Below, piece by piece: positions 7,308 to 16,651 of a DNA stretch of 64,000 nucleotides (the first letter of the stretch is position 1; each line of letters starts with the position of its first letter). The stretch spans positions 558,001-622,000 of the forward strand of contig CAWBDF010000007.1 in NCBI GenBank assembly GCA_963787485.1, in the 5' to 3' direction. The notes under the pieces were generated by a model. That model ran no database searches, was not told the DNA's origin, and saw nothing but the letters and a program-made list of their open reading frames with translations. Both the position numbers and the translations under genes were made by a program. This DNA is from Bog-473 sp963787485 (GTDB taxonomy: Bacteria; Actinomycetota; Acidimicrobiia; Acidimicrobiales; RAAP-2).

Positions 7308-9314
7308 CTAACCCGCCGGACGCATCACGCGGCGGTGGCGGAGGAAGTCGACCAGGACGTAGCCGCCCAAGGCGTCGGGGGTGGTGTAGAAGGTGCGGCC
7401 GCCGTTGACCCGTGAGATCTGCTCCACGAACGGGTAGTGGGTGCGCTGGAGATCCAGGGCGAAGGTGTTGATGACGATCCCGGCCCGGGTGCAGCGGATC
7501 ACCTCGGCCATGGTGCGCCGCAGCGTTTCGGGCGCCGGCGGATAGTTGAACCACACTTCGCCGTCGTCGTCGATGTGAGCCGTTGGCTCTCCGTCGGTGA
7601 CCACGATGATCTGCTTCGAGCCGTGCTCGTGGGCCAACATCCGGCGCGCCAGAGCCAAGGCGTGCTGCAGATTGGTGCCGTACACGTAGTCCCACATGGC
7701 GGTCGGGATCTCGTCGGGGCGGATCTCGCGGGCGATCTCCGAGAAGCCGACGATACCGAGATAGTCGCGGGGGAACTTCGACGAGATGAGCGTCTGCAGC
7801 GCCATGGCCATGCGCTTGGCCGGCACGAAGTTGTCCCGCATCGGCATCGACATGGAGAGGTCGACGCACAGCACCGTGGCCGAGCGGCTCAACGCTTCGA
7901 CTTCCACCACCTCGAAGTCCTCGGGGTTCAGACGCACGGGGATGCCCGCGCCGCCCCGGCGCACCGCGTTGTGCACCGTGGTCGAGAGATGCAAGTTGAG
8001 CGGGTCGCCGTACTCGTAGGTCTTCGTGGTCTCCTCGCGATCGTGGCCCGTTCCGGTCCGCATGGCCGAGTGGTCACCGATCCTGTCCTTGGTGATCTGC
8101 CCGAAGAGGTCGGCCAACGCCTTTTGGCCGAGGCGCCGCACGCCGCGGGGCGTGAGCTCGATTCGACCGCCCTGCTGCTCAATCAACCCGGCGTCGGCCA
8201 GGGTCTTGGCCATCTTGGCCAGGTGGTCGAGCGCCCGGGCTGCGTCTTCACCCATGTGCGCCCTGACCTGGTCGAGGTCGATCTCGCCCAGCGCCGCCGG
8301 GGTCGAGGCGGACTGGAGGATCTCTTCCATGCCGTCGAGCTGGCCGAGCTGGGTGGCCAGGTCGGTGGCGCGATCGAGGCTCATCGGCCCCTCGCCGGAG
8401 AAGTCGTGGGCGCGCTGCCACCCGGCGTCGGGGAAGGCGCGTTGGAGGTTCTCCGAGAGGCGCTCCACCTGCCAGCGCAGGTCCATGTCCTCGAGCAGAG
8501 CGTCGGCCAGCTGGCGCAGCTGAGCCTGTTGCTCGGGGCTGAGCGAGTTCCACACGGCCTGGGCGGCGGCCATCCGCTGAGCGAGCTGCTCGAGCAGCTC
8601 GTCGAGGTCCTCGGGGTCGCCCGGGAACATGTCGCCGAAGCGCTCCATGAACTCCCCGAAGGTCGGGTCCAGCTCCTCGCCCCGCTCGCGTTGTTCGAGC
8701 ATGCGGTTGAGGGCGTCATAGGCGTCCCGCATCCGGGCCATCTGCTCGGGGCTCATGGTCGAGAGCGCCTCGGAGGCACCCTCGAAGAACGTCTCGGCCA
8801 TCTCGCGGCGAAGGTCGTCGAGCAGCTCGTCGAACCGCCCGCGTGCGGCCGAGGAAACGAAGTCGTAGTGCTGGAGGGCTCCGATCCGGCCGGCTGGGTC
8901 GTCGGGTTGAAGGTCCAGGGCCATCCGTCGCTCGGTGGCCACGTCGTCAGTGACCTCCTGGCGGCGTTGGTCGCCCGAGGCTCGCGCGTCGGCGAGCAAG
9001 TCGTCGATGGCGGCCCGCTCCTCGTCCTCAATCTCGTCGAGCTGCCGGGTCAGCTCGGCCATGCGCCCGTCGGGATCGCCTTCGGCCAGCATTTCCGAGC
9101 GGCGCTGGCGGAGCTTCTCGAGGAGGTCGCGCAAACCCGGCACCTGCTCGCCGTCCGAACCTCGGAACCCCGCGCGGAGGAGCCGTCGCAGCGCGTCGTC
9201 CAGATCCCCTCCGGCCAGGAGGTCGTCGGTCAGGCCGCCGAGGAGCTCGTCGGCGTCGAGGTCGGCGAACTGCTGAGAGCCGTCCCACGCCGAGTAGCGG
9301 TACCCGACGCTCAT
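7308..9314 (-). CDS. VWA-domain protein, MoxR partner
   Basis: 668 residues. The N-terminal two thirds are acidic, helical and coiled-coil-like (many ELLEQLAQRM-type stretches). The C-terminal about 200 residues form a von Willebrand A domain with an intact MIDAS motif DLSMSM, a later GTNLQHAL threonine/Asn loop and VVTDGEPTAH. No membrane segment, so it is cytoplasmic. It follows the MoxR ATPase by 54 bp. MoxR and VWA proteins act together as metal-dependent chaperones or activators; the client here is not evident. A 681-codon antisense ORF over the gene is a GC-skew shadow. Confidence 0.88.
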   Translation of the reverse strand: MSVGYRYSAWDGSQQFADLDADELLGGLTDDLLAGGDLDDALRRLLRAGFRGSDGEQVPGLRDLLEKLRQRRSEMLAEGDPDGRMAELTRQLDEIEDEERAAIDDLLADARASGDQRRQEVTDDVATERRMALDLQPDDPAGRIGALQHYDFVSSAARGRFDELLDDLRREMAETFFEGASEALSTMSPEQMARMRDAYDALNRMLEQRERGEELDPTFGEFMERFGDMFPGDPEDLDELLEQLAQRMAAAQAVWNSLSPEQQAQLRQLADALLEDMDLRWQVERLSENLQRAFPDAGWQRAHDFSGEGPMSLDRATDLATQLGQLDGMEEILQSASTPAALGEIDLDQVRAHMGEDAARALDHLAKMAKTLADAGLIEQQGGRIELTPRGVRRLGQKALADLFGQITKDRIGDHSAMRTGTGHDREETTKTYEYGDPLNLHLSTTVHNAVRRGGAGIPVRLNPEDFEVVEVEALSRSATVLCVDLSMSMPMRDNFVPAKRMAMALQTLISSKFPRDYLGIVGFSEIAREIRPDEIPTAMWDYVYGTNLQHALALARRMLAHEHGSKQIIVVTDGEPTAHIDDDGEVWFNYPPAPETLRRTMAEVIRCTRAGIVINTFALDLQRTHYPFVEQISRVNGGRTFYTTPDALGGYVLVDFLRHRRVMRPAG

Positions 9315-9368
9315 CTTCGACTGACACCCTTCGAGCTGCCCGTGGTCAGGTCCCGCACCGGCTGGCCT

Positions 9369-10844
9369 CTACTTCCGTCCGCGGTAGAGGGCCCGGGCGC
9401 CCGAGGCGTCCTTGTTGAGCCGCTTGGTGAGGTGCAGGCCTTCAAGAAGGAATTCCATCGCGCTCGCCATGAGGGCAGGTGACTCGGCCTCGGCCGCCTC
9501 TGGCCCGGCCACCAGCCGCGTCGGCGGCTCCAGCTCGGGGACGTCGGCCATCACGGCCAAGTAGGCCGAACTCGGAAGGTCGTCGCCGACGTGGACGACC
9601 ACCTGTTCGCCGAAGGCGCCGACGATGGCCTGCGGATCGGCCAGGGTCACCCGGCGCCGGAACACGGCCAGGGTCGCCGCGGCCACCAGTTGGGCCACCA
9701 CCTCGTCCTCTCGCCCCTCCTCCATGGCCTCCACCTCGATCTTGCCCTGGGTGGACGGGACCAGCGAGGAAAGGTCGCTGATGCGCGGCACCGCCAGCGG
9801 CTCGCCGGTCCGCAGCGCACGACGGGCCGCCGAGGCCACCAGGGTCTCGTAGTTGGCGATGGAGAGCCGCACCGAGACCCCGCTTCGCTGATTGAGGTGT
9901 GTGCTACGCCGGGCCAGCTGGCTGACTTCGGCCACGATCTCCTTCATGAAGGGCGGGACCCGAACCGACACGCCGGCGGTCGGAAGGTCGGCCTCCCTCT
10001 CCATGATCTTGACCTCGGTCGAGGTTTCGAACGGGTAGTGGGTTCGGATCTGAGCGCCGAAGCGGTCCTTCAGCGGGGTGATGATGCGGCCGCGGTTTGT
10101 GTAGTCCTCTGGGTTCGCCGTGGCGACCAGCATGACGTCGAGGGGCAGCCGGATGCGATGTCCCCGGATCTGCACGTCGCGCTCCTCGAGGATGTTGAGC
10201 AGTCCGACCTGGATCCGCTCCGAGAGGTCCGGCAGCTCGTTGATGGCGAAGATGCCGCGGTTGACCCGCGGGATGAGCCCGTAGTGGAGCGCCAGCTCGT
10301 CGCTGAGGTAGCGGCCCTCGGCGATCTTGATGGGATCTACCTCGCCGATCAGATCGGCGATGGAGGTGTCGGGAGTAGCCAGCTTCTCGCCATAGCGCTG
10401 GGAACGGTGTACCCACTCGACAGGAGTGGCGTCCCCCAGCTCCTCGACCCGGTCGATGGCGAAGCGGGAGACCGGGCTATAGGGGTCGTCGTTGATCTCC
10501 GAACCGCCGACGACGGGCATCCACTCGTCGAGCAACCCAACCAGAGAACGGATCACCCTGGTCTTGGCCTGGCCGCGTTCGCCCAGGAGGATCATGTCGT
10601 GCCCGGCCAAAATGGCGTTTTCCAGCTGGGGCACGACGGTCTCTTCGAAACCGAGGACCCCGGGCACCAGCGACCGCCCGGCCGCGATCGCCTTGGCCGT
10701 GTTGCGCCGCATCTCCTCGGCCACCGACAGCGATTCCCACCCCGACGCACGCAGGTCCGCCAGAGCCCGAGGGAGGTCAGCGGGGGGTTTGAGCCCCATC
10801 GGATGCGGTGTGGCCGAAGGGTCCACCGTTTTCGTGACGTCCAT
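9369..10844 (-). CDS. MoxR-type AAA+ ATPase
   Basis: 491 residues. Walker A is GERGQAKT (about 98-105), Walker B region GIFAINELPD, sensor 1 VATANPEDYTN, with an arginine-finger region LKDRF. This is the MoxR / magnesium-chelatase ChlI-like branch of AAA+ ATPases; these act with a VWA partner to remodel or activate proteins and insert cofactors. The VWA partner lies immediately downstream on the same strand. A G-rich 15-bp tandem array begins about 60 bp upstream of the start and could influence its expression. Confidence 0.88.
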   Translation of the reverse strand: MDVTKTVDPSATPHPMGLKPPADLPRALADLRASGWESLSVAEEMRRNTAKAIAAGRSLVPGVLGFEETVVPQLENAILAGHDMILLGERGQAKTRVIRSLVGLLDEWMPVVGGSEINDDPYSPVSRFAIDRVEELGDATPVEWVHRSQRYGEKLATPDTSIADLIGEVDPIKIAEGRYLSDELALHYGLIPRVNRGIFAINELPDLSERIQVGLLNILEERDVQIRGHRIRLPLDVMLVATANPEDYTNRGRIITPLKDRFGAQIRTHYPFETSTEVKIMEREADLPTAGVSVRVPPFMKEIVAEVSQLARRSTHLNQRSGVSVRLSIANYETLVASAARRALRTGEPLAVPRISDLSSLVPSTQGKIEVEAMEEGREDEVVAQLVAAATLAVFRRRVTLADPQAIVGAFGEQVVVHVGDDLPSSAYLAVMADVPELEPPTRLVAGPEAAEAESPALMASAMEFLLEGLHLTKRLNKDASGARALYRGRK

Positions 10845-10905
10845 GGGCCGAGCCTAAACCCGACGGTCCGGGCGCGCCGCGGGCTGGCGCCGGAACCTCG
10901 CAGGG

Positions 10906-11070
10906 GTCGTATACGGGGGGGTCGTACACGGGGGGGTCGTACACGGGGGGGTCGTACACGGGGGGGTCGTATACGGGGGGGTCGTACACGGGGGGGTCGT
11001 ACACGGGGGGGTCGTACACGGGGGGGTCGTATACGGGGGGGTCGTATACGGGGGGGTCGTATACGCGGGG
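10906..11070. repeat. Eleven-copy 15-bp tandem array with G7 runs
   Basis: Eleven units of gtcgtaYacgggggg lie head to tail; the last (11056) is slightly altered (acgcgggg). Y is C in some units and T in others, the only variable position. Runs of seven G spaced by 8 nt on the plus strand could form G-quadruplexes. The array fills the gap between the lysR 3' end and the moxR start. It has no unique spacers, so it is not CRISPR. Confidence 0.95.
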
Positions 11071-11116
11071 GGTCGTCCAAGGCCGAGGCTGGGCCGCTCC
11101 TACCCGCGGCCCGCAC

Positions 11117-12022
11117 TCAGGCGCCTGCTGCGCCACCCAGCGTTGCATGGCGCGAGAGGAGTTCGTCGGCCATGGCCCGGGCGGGGCGGGCCAGTGCCCG
11201 GTCACCGCGCTGCGCCAAGGCCACCGTGCGGCCCAGGGTCGGGGAGACGAAGGGCACCCCGACCAGGGATCCGTCGGCCGGGAGTGCGATGGCCGGCACT
11301 ACCGCGGCGCCCAAACCCGAGGCGACGAAAGACAGCACGCCGGCCATCTCGCCGCCCTCGCTGACCAGGTGGGGCGACACCCCGGCCTCGGCGCACGCCG
11401 CGAGCGTCACCGCACGCAGGTCGTAGCCCTCCCGGAACATGACCAGGTCGAGGCCGTCGAGTTCGCGCACGCTCACCTCACGGCGAGCCGCCAGAGGGTG
11501 CGAAGGCGAGGTGGCCAGAACCAGCGGGTCGTCGAAGAGCGGCGTGGTGACCACCAGCGGATCGGTCACGGGCAGGACGACCAAGGCCAAGTCGACTTCG
11601 CCCGCCGCCACCTGGGGCACGAGCTGGTGCGAGCCGCCCTCCACTACCGAGAGGTCGATGCCGGGGTGTTGGGCGTGGAACACCACGAGCACCGGGGCCA
11701 GCACGCTGGTGATCAGGCTGGGTGTGGCCCCGATGGACAGCCGGCCCCGGACCATGCCCGAAAGGGCGCGGGCCTCGGCGCCGGTGGCCTCCACGTCGGC
11801 CAGGACTCGCTGCATGAAGGGCAGCAGTGCGCTCCCGTCGGGGGTGAGGGTGACGGGGCCCTGCCCCGGTCCACGGTTGAAGAGCGACACGCCCAGCTCC
11901 CGCTCGAGCTGGCGCACTTGGCGCGATAGCGAGGGTTGGGCCAGGTGGAGGCGCGAGGCGGCCCGGGTGAAGCTCTGCTCCTCGGCCACCGCCACGGCGT
12001 AGGTCAGCTGGTGGAGTTGCAC
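11117..12022 (-). CDS. LysR-family transcription regulator
   Basis: 301 residues from GTG 12022, the standard LysR length. The frame runs upstream to 12295 but that part is antisense to sdhC. The N-terminal winged helix-turn-helix reads QSFTRAASRLHLAQPSLSRQVRQ, split here as residues 17-39, followed by the linker helix and a substrate-binding domain with the GSHQLVPQVAAGEVDLAL block. LysR regulators typically control the divergent neighbour, here the sdhCAB operon, in response to a small ligand. That target is inference from position. Confidence 0.88.
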   Translation of the reverse strand: MQLHQLTYAVAVAEEQSFTRAASRLHLAQPSLSRQVRQLERELGVSLFNRGPGQGPVTLTPDGSALLPFMQRVLADVEATGAEARALSGMVRGRLSIGATPSLITSVLAPVLVVFHAQHPGIDLSVVEGGSHQLVPQVAAGEVDLALVVLPVTDPLVVTTPLFDDPLVLATSPSHPLAARREVSVRELDGLDLVMFREGYDLRAVTLAACAEAGVSPHLVSEGGEMAGVLSFVASGLGAAVVPAIALPADGSLVGVPFVSPTLGRTVALAQRGDRALARPARAMADELLSRHATLGGAAGA

Positions 12023-12064
12023 GTTTAAGAGCCTAGAGCTCTCAAGATCATGCAATTTATGTCT

Positions 12065-12094
12065 TTGACGCGCAGCCCGAGTGGACCGTAGGGT
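12065..12094 (+). promoter_or_regulatory. Predicted sdhCAB promoter
   Basis: TTGACG (12065-12070), an 18-bp spacer and TAGGGT (12089-12094) lie in the lysR-sdh divergent gap, giving a leader of about 55 nt to the GTG at 12156. An AT-rich patch just upstream (12040-12066) is the likely site for LysR binding. Both points are inference from sequence. Confidence 0.45.
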
Positions 12095-12155
12095 ACGTCC
12101 GCTCAGTCCGAACGTGGGGCTGACCAGCGCACCTGCACCTACAGAGGAGAGGCGA

Positions 12156-12980
12156 GTGACGACGACGGCCGGAAGCGTGACCGGAACCCCGGTCACCATC
12201 GGGACGCGGGGCGGGCCCGACCAGCCCACCTTGCGCAAGGACACGTGGTGGGTCGAGCCGGTGGTCACGGTGGCCGTACTGACCGCCTTCGTCATCTACT
12301 CCACGTGGGCCGCCTTCGTCGGTAAGAACTACTACGCCGGTGCCGGCCTGCACCGCAACTACATCTCACCGTTCTACTCGCCCTGCCTCGCCAACAGCTG
12401 CGTGCCGGGCACCCACCCGTTCGGGACCCTCCCCTTCTGGAATTTCTCCCCCGCCCTCCTGATCTTGATCTTCCCGCTGGGCTTCCGCCTGACCTGCTAC
12501 TACTACCGCAAGGCCTACTACCGCTCCTTCTGGTGGTCCCCACCGGCCTGCGCGGTGGCCGACGGGCACGGAAGCTACAGCGGCGAGACACGCTTCCCGC
12601 TGATCCTGCAGAACATCCACCGTTACTTCTTCTGGCTGCTCCTCATCTTCAACTGCATCCTGACCTACGACGCTGTCGTCTCCTTTCGACAACCGGGCGT
12701 CGGCATCGGCATCGGTGTCGGCACCGTCATCCTGTGCTTCAACGCCGCGTTCCTCTGGCTCTACAGCCTGTCGTGCCACGCCTGCCGGCACTTCTGCGGC
12801 GGCCAGGTGAAGTCCTTCGCCAAGCACCCGGTACGCCACAAGCTCTGGAAGTTTGTTACCCCGCTCAACGGCATGCACATGCGCTTCGCCTGGCTCAGCC
12901 TCTTCGTCGTCGCGCTGAGCGACCTCTACGTGCGGCTGGTGGCGAGCGGGACGATCCACGACCCGGCGTTCCACTTCTAG
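12156..12980 (+). CDS. sdhC: Succinate dehydrogenase membrane anchor (Sdh1-type)
   Basis: 274 residues from GTG 12156 with a GAGGAGAGG ribosome site; earlier in-frame ATG 12081 has none. Five or so membrane segments are visible (for example VVTVAVLTAFVIY, FSPALLILIFPLGF, FFWLLLIFNCILTY, FVVALSDLYVRLV) with His residues in helices (HRYFFW, SCHACRHFCGG, GMHMRFAW) suited to haem or quinone binding. The single large anchor preceding sdhA and sdhB is the arrangement of mycobacterial Sdh1. It holds the complex in the membrane and passes electrons to quinone. Confidence 0.8.
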   Translation: MTTTAGSVTGTPVTIGTRGGPDQPTLRKDTWWVEPVVTVAVLTAFVIYSTWAAFVGKNYYAGAGLHRNYISPFYSPCLANSCVPGTHPFGTLPFWNFSPALLILIFPLGFRLTCYYYRKAYYRSFWWSPPACAVADGHGSYSGETRFPLILQNIHRYFFWLLLIFNCILTYDAVVSFRQPGVGIGIGVGTVILCFNAAFLWLYSLSCHACRHFCGGQVKSFAKHPVRHKLWKFVTPLNGMHMRFAWLSLFVVALSDLYVRLVASGTIHDPAFHF

Positions 12981-13012
12981 GCGCGCGACGAGGACCGGGA
13001 CCGAGGAGCGAC

Positions 13013-14827
13013 ATGGCCGACTACGAAACCCACGACTACGACGTCATCATCATCGGGGCCGGCGGCTCCGGCCTGCGCGCCGCCATCGAGGCCAAGGAGC
13101 GCGGGTTGCGGGTCGCTCTCGTCTGCAAGTCGCTGCTCGGCAAGGCGCACACCGTCATGGCGGAGGGTGGCATGGCGGCCGCCATGGGCCACGTGTGGCC
13201 CGAGGACAACTGGCAGGTCCACTTCCGCGACACCATGCGCGGCGGCAAGATGCTGAACAACTGGCGCATGGCACAGATCCACGCCATGGAGGCCCCCGAC
13301 CGCGTCTTCGAGCTCGAGCGCTGGGGCGCGCTGTTCGACCGCACCAAGGACGGCCGCATCACCCAGCGCGACTTCGGCGGCCACCGCTACGCCCGCCTGG
13401 CCCACGTGGGCGACCGCACCGGGCTTGAGCTCATCCGCACCCTGCAGCAGAAGGTGGTCTCCATGGGGACCGATGTCTTCATGGAGTGCAAGATCCTGCG
13501 CCTGCTGCCCGACGCGGACGGGCGCATCTCGGGCGCCGTGGGCTACATGCGCCCGACCGGCGAGATGGTGCTGTTCACCGCCAAGGCCTTCGTGCTCGCC
13601 ACCGGGTCGATCGGCAAATCGTGGAAGTACACCTCGAACTCGTGGGAGTCCGTCGGCGACGGCCACGCCATGGCCATCTGGGCCGGGGCCGACGTCATCG
13701 ACATGGAATGCGTGCAGTTTCACCCGACGGGGATGGTGTGGCCGCTGTCGGTGCGCGGCATCCTCGTGACCGAGGGTGTGCGTGGTGATGGAGGTGTGCT
13801 GCGCAATTCTGAGGGCACCCGTTTCATGTTCAACTATGTCGCCGACATGTTCCGGGCCGAGACGGCGGAGACCGAGGAGGAGGCCGACGCCTGGTACGAC
13901 GACCACATCAACCACCGCCGCACGCCCGACCTGCTGCCCCGTGACGAGGTGGCCCGAGCTATCAACTCCGAGGTGAAGGCCGGCCGGGGCACCCCACACG
14001 GCGGCGTCTACCTCGACATCGCCTCGCGGCGCAGCGCCGAGTACATCCGGCGCCGTCTGCCCTCCATGTACCACCAGTTCATGGAGCTGGCCGGCGTCGA
14101 CATCACCGCCGAGCCCATGGAGGTCGGCCCGACGTGCCACTACATGATGGGCGGCGTGCGCGTCGACGCCGAGACGCAGGCCGCCACCGTGCCGGGCCTC
14201 TTCGCCATCGGCGAGGTGTCGGGAGGCATGCACGGGGCCAACCGCCTCGGCGGCAACTCGCTCTCGGACCTCATCGTCTTCGGCCGCCGGGCCGGTATCG
14301 GTGCGGCCGACTTCGCGGAGGGCCGCTCCGGCTCGCCCGGCGTCGACGCGGCAGAGGTCGCCTCGGTGATCGACGAAGCGTTCGCACCGTTCGGGCGTGA
14401 AGACGGTTACAACGCCTACCACGTCCACGAGGAGCTGCAGGAGACGATGCAGACCCTGGTCGGGATCATCCGCACCGGGCCCGAGCTCGAGGAAGCCCTG
14501 GCCAAGCTGGAGGATCTCAAACAGCAGACGGCCAAAGTGCAGGTGAAGGGCGACCGCAGGTACAACCCGGGCTGGAACCTGGCGACCGACCTGCCGTCCA
14601 TGATCACCACCTCCATCGCCGTGGCACAAGGCGCCCTCAACCGCAAGGAGTCCCGGGGCGGGCACACGCGAGAGGACTATCCCCGTGCCGATCCCGAGAT
14701 GGGCAAGGTCAACTTCGTCCAGAACCAGACCGGCGAGCGCGGCTACCTGGCGCCGATCGCCATTGCGCCCGAGCCACTGCCGGTTATGCCCGCGGAGCTT
14801 CAGGAACTGTTCGAGGAGGGAAAGTAG
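13013..14827 (+). CDS. sdhA: Succinate dehydrogenase flavoprotein subunit
   Basis: 604 residues from ATG 13013 (ribosome site GAGGAGCG). The N-terminal FAD-binding fold is YDVIIIGAGGSGLRAAIEA, the His for covalent FAD lies in GKAHTVMAEGG, and the substrate-site blocks are QFHPTG and GANRLGGNSLSDLIVFGRRAG. It oxidises succinate to fumarate (or the reverse). It lies 32 bp after sdhC and 2 bp before sdhB, so the three form one operon. The longer frame starting at 12533 is an overlap with sdhC and not the start. Confidence 0.95.
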   Translation: MADYETHDYDVIIIGAGGSGLRAAIEAKERGLRVALVCKSLLGKAHTVMAEGGMAAAMGHVWPEDNWQVHFRDTMRGGKMLNNWRMAQIHAMEAPDRVFELERWGALFDRTKDGRITQRDFGGHRYARLAHVGDRTGLELIRTLQQKVVSMGTDVFMECKILRLLPDADGRISGAVGYMRPTGEMVLFTAKAFVLATGSIGKSWKYTSNSWESVGDGHAMAIWAGADVIDMECVQFHPTGMVWPLSVRGILVTEGVRGDGGVLRNSEGTRFMFNYVADMFRAETAETEEEADAWYDDHINHRRTPDLLPRDEVARAINSEVKAGRGTPHGGVYLDIASRRSAEYIRRRLPSMYHQFMELAGVDITAEPMEVGPTCHYMMGGVRVDAETQAATVPGLFAIGEVSGGMHGANRLGGNSLSDLIVFGRRAGIGAADFAEGRSGSPGVDAAEVASVIDEAFAPFGREDGYNAYHVHEELQETMQTLVGIIRTGPELEEALAKLEDLKQQTAKVQVKGDRRYNPGWNLATDLPSMITTSIAVAQGALNRKESRGGHTREDYPRADPEMGKVNFVQNQTGERGYLAPIAIAPEPLPVMPAELQELFEEGK

Positions 14828-14829
14828 CC

Positions 14830-15651
14830 ATGACTGACGTAGTCGCAGACGCGGTCGACGACACGGTCGAAGTCACCTCGGGGGTGGACAAGGTCACCAT
14901 GCGGGTGTGGCGGGGCGACGAGACCGGCGGGGAGTTCACCGACTACGTCATGCCCGCCGTCGAGGGCGAGGTCGTGCTGGACGTGATCCACCGGATCCAG
15001 GCCGACGAGGCACCCGATCTCGCCTGCCGCTGGAACTGCAAGGCCGGCAAATGCGGCTCGTGCTCGGCCGAGATCAACGGCCTGCCCCGCCTCTTGTGCA
15101 TGACCCGCATGGACACCTTGCCCGAGGGCGAGGCGGTCATCGTGGCGCCGATGAAGACCTTCCCCATCATCCGGGACCTGGTGACCGACGTGTCGTTCAA
15201 CTACGAGGTGGCCAAGACGGTGCCGGCCTTCCAGCCGGGCCCCGAGCCCGAGGGCGGTTACCGCATGCAGCAGGTCGACGTCGAGCGCGGCCAGGAGTTC
15301 CGCAAGTGCATCGAGTGCTTCATGTGCCAGGACGTCTGCCACGTGATCCGCGACCACGAAGACAACAAACCCAAATACGCCGGACCGCGCTTCTTCATCC
15401 GCTTCGCCGAGCTCGAGATGCACCCGCTGGACGTGAACGACCGCCGCGAGCTGGCCCAGCGACGTGGCCTCGGCATGTGCAACATCACCAAGTGCTGCAC
15501 CGAGGTGTGTCCCGAGCACATCAAGATCACCGACAACGGGATCATCCCCATGAAGGAGCGGGTGGTCGATGCCCGCTACGACCCGGTGGCCTGGCTGGGC
15601 CGCAAGATCCTGGGCCGGACCAAGACGTCCGCCGAGGAGGCCACCGGCTGA
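14830..15651 (+). CDS. sdhB: Succinate dehydrogenase iron-sulfur subunit
   Basis: 273 residues. The [2Fe-2S] ligands sit in CKAGKCGSC (with an extra Cys four residues before). The C-terminal clusters are ligated by CIECFMCQDVCH and CNITKCCTEVCPEH. It carries electrons from SdhA to the membrane anchor. The N-terminal extension (about 25 residues, Val/Asp/Thr-rich) is longer than usual. Confidence 0.95.
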   Translation: MTDVVADAVDDTVEVTSGVDKVTMRVWRGDETGGEFTDYVMPAVEGEVVLDVIHRIQADEAPDLACRWNCKAGKCGSCSAEINGLPRLLCMTRMDTLPEGEAVIVAPMKTFPIIRDLVTDVSFNYEVAKTVPAFQPGPEPEGGYRMQQVDVERGQEFRKCIECFMCQDVCHVIRDHEDNKPKYAGPRFFIRFAELEMHPLDVNDRRELAQRRGLGMCNITKCCTEVCPEHIKITDNGIIPMKERVVDARYDPVAWLGRKILGRTKTSAEEATG

Positions 15652-15708
15652 ACCGCGTCCTGCCGCCAAACTGCCCGGCTCTCCCTCCTTGGGCCACACT
15701 GTCCTCCC

Positions 15709-16197
15709 ATGCCCCGCTACCTCTCGCAGGAGTGGGTCGAGTCCTTCGACGCCGCGCTCGGCGTTCTCGACCTCTCGGACGTCGTCGCCGCGGCCGGGAC
15801 GACCTCGCTGGCGGCGGCGGACGGTGTGTTCAGCGTGGTGCAGGTGATCACCGGGGTGCCACCCGAGGTGACCGGCCCGAGCAGCGGCGAGGGCAGCGCG
15901 GGCGGCACCGAACCCGACGAGCTGCGGCTCGTGCTCACGGTCGAGTCGGGCCGGGCCACGCTCGCCCTTGACCCCGACGGCGAGGCCGAGGGCAACGCCA
16001 CCATCGTGCTGGGGTACCTCGACGCGCTTGCCCTGGCGCGCGGCGAACTGGACCCGGCGGACGCCCTGGCCGCGGGGCAGGTTCGGGTGCGCGGTGACCT
16101 GGCCGCCCTGGTAGCGGGTCAGGTCGTCTTGACGGCGGCAGCTCAGCGTCTCGGCACCAACCTCGAGGGGCTCACCGACACGGGCGGAGAACCCTAG
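15709..16197 (+). CDS. SCP2-like lipid-binding domain protein
   Basis: 162 residues with no signal peptide. The C-terminal half, GNATIVLGYLDALALARGELDPADALAAGQVRVRGDLAAL split across residues 108-147, resembles the sterol-carrier-protein-2 fold, in which the phrase (A)AGQVRVRGD is a hallmark. SCP2 domains bind acyl chains or sterols. The middle holds a Gly/Ser/Glu-rich linker. It follows sdhB by 57 bp and may be read from the same operon, though no shared function is evident. Confidence 0.6.
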   Translation: MPRYLSQEWVESFDAALGVLDLSDVVAAAGTTSLAAADGVFSVVQVITGVPPEVTGPSSGEGSAGGTEPDELRLVLTVESGRATLALDPDGEAEGNATIVLGYLDALALARGELDPADALAAGQVRVRGDLAALVAGQVVLTAAAQRLGTNLEGLTDTGGEP

Positions 16198-16320
16198 GGG
16201 CCGGGCTGCCGGGTCCATTCGCAGCGGCCGCTGCAGGGACTCACAGCGCGAACGGAACGTGACGGCGGTATGGTTTCCCGTACCGGCTCGCGACGGTCGG
16301 GCCGCAGTAGGAGGGACGAC

Positions 16321-16533
16321 GTGCATCAGCCGATCGACGACCACTTCCTGTTGAAGTACCGGGCCCTGCTGGACGCCGAAGACGTGGCGTTCGACGAGCT
16401 CGAGCACGCGTGCGAAGAAGGAGATCGCAGGCAGTTCGACAAGGACATGGTCGATTGGCAGAACGCTCTCGAGCACAAGATCATCTTCCTGGCCAATGCG
16501 GGTATCGAGTTGAGGTTTCCCGTTCTCGGCTAG
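16321..16533 (+). CDS. Small hypothetical protein, 70 aa
   Basis: 70 residues from GTG 16321, chosen because AGGAGG lies 7-8 nt upstream; an in-frame ATG at 16270 lacks a ribosome site. The product is acidic and helical (ALLDAEDVAFDELEHACEEG) with a short hydrophobic end (IIFLANAGIELRFPVLG). No known motif. The strong ribosome site and length make a real gene likely. Confidence 0.55.
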   Translation: MHQPIDDHFLLKYRALLDAEDVAFDELEHACEEGDRRQFDKDMVDWQNALEHKIIFLANAGIELRFPVLG

Positions 16534-16551
16534 CGAGCCCGGCCTTGAGCG

Positions 16552-16597
16552 GGCCGGCTGAAGGGGCCGGCTGAAGGGGCCGGCCGAAGGGGCCGAA
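16552..16597. repeat. Short GC-rich tandem repeat
   Basis: Three to four copies of a 14-bp unit, ggccggctgaaggg and variants, run between two small genes. The unit contains the palindrome ggccggcc-like core. It may be a simple replication-slippage product; a role as terminator for the gene ending at 16533 is possible. Confidence 0.7.
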
Positions 16598-16651
16598 GGT
16601 GGGAGCCGACCGGCCCTGGCGGTACCCCCGTGGGAGCGCCAGGATGGTGCC

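Noticed and set aside
7437..9482. 681-codon plus-strand ORF antisense to the VWA gene, and similar long antisense ORFs over moxR, sdhA, ATP-grasp and pcrA
   Set aside because: They are shadows of high third-position GC in the real genes; compositions rich in His, Arg, Gly and Val with no domains.
10906..11070. CRISPR array
   Set aside because: Units are contiguous with no unique spacers, and no cas genes are present. The same holds for the 27-bp array at 20548.
10777..11205. Minus-strand ORF reading PPVYD repeats through the G-rich array, a possible repeat protein
   Set aside because: Its flanks are antisense to lysR and to moxR sequence, it lacks a ribosome site, and the repeat is open in several frames because the unit is 15 bp.
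12023..12295. 392-codon version of the LysR gene
   Set aside because: It would overlap sdhC on the other strand and exceed the family length by about 90 residues.
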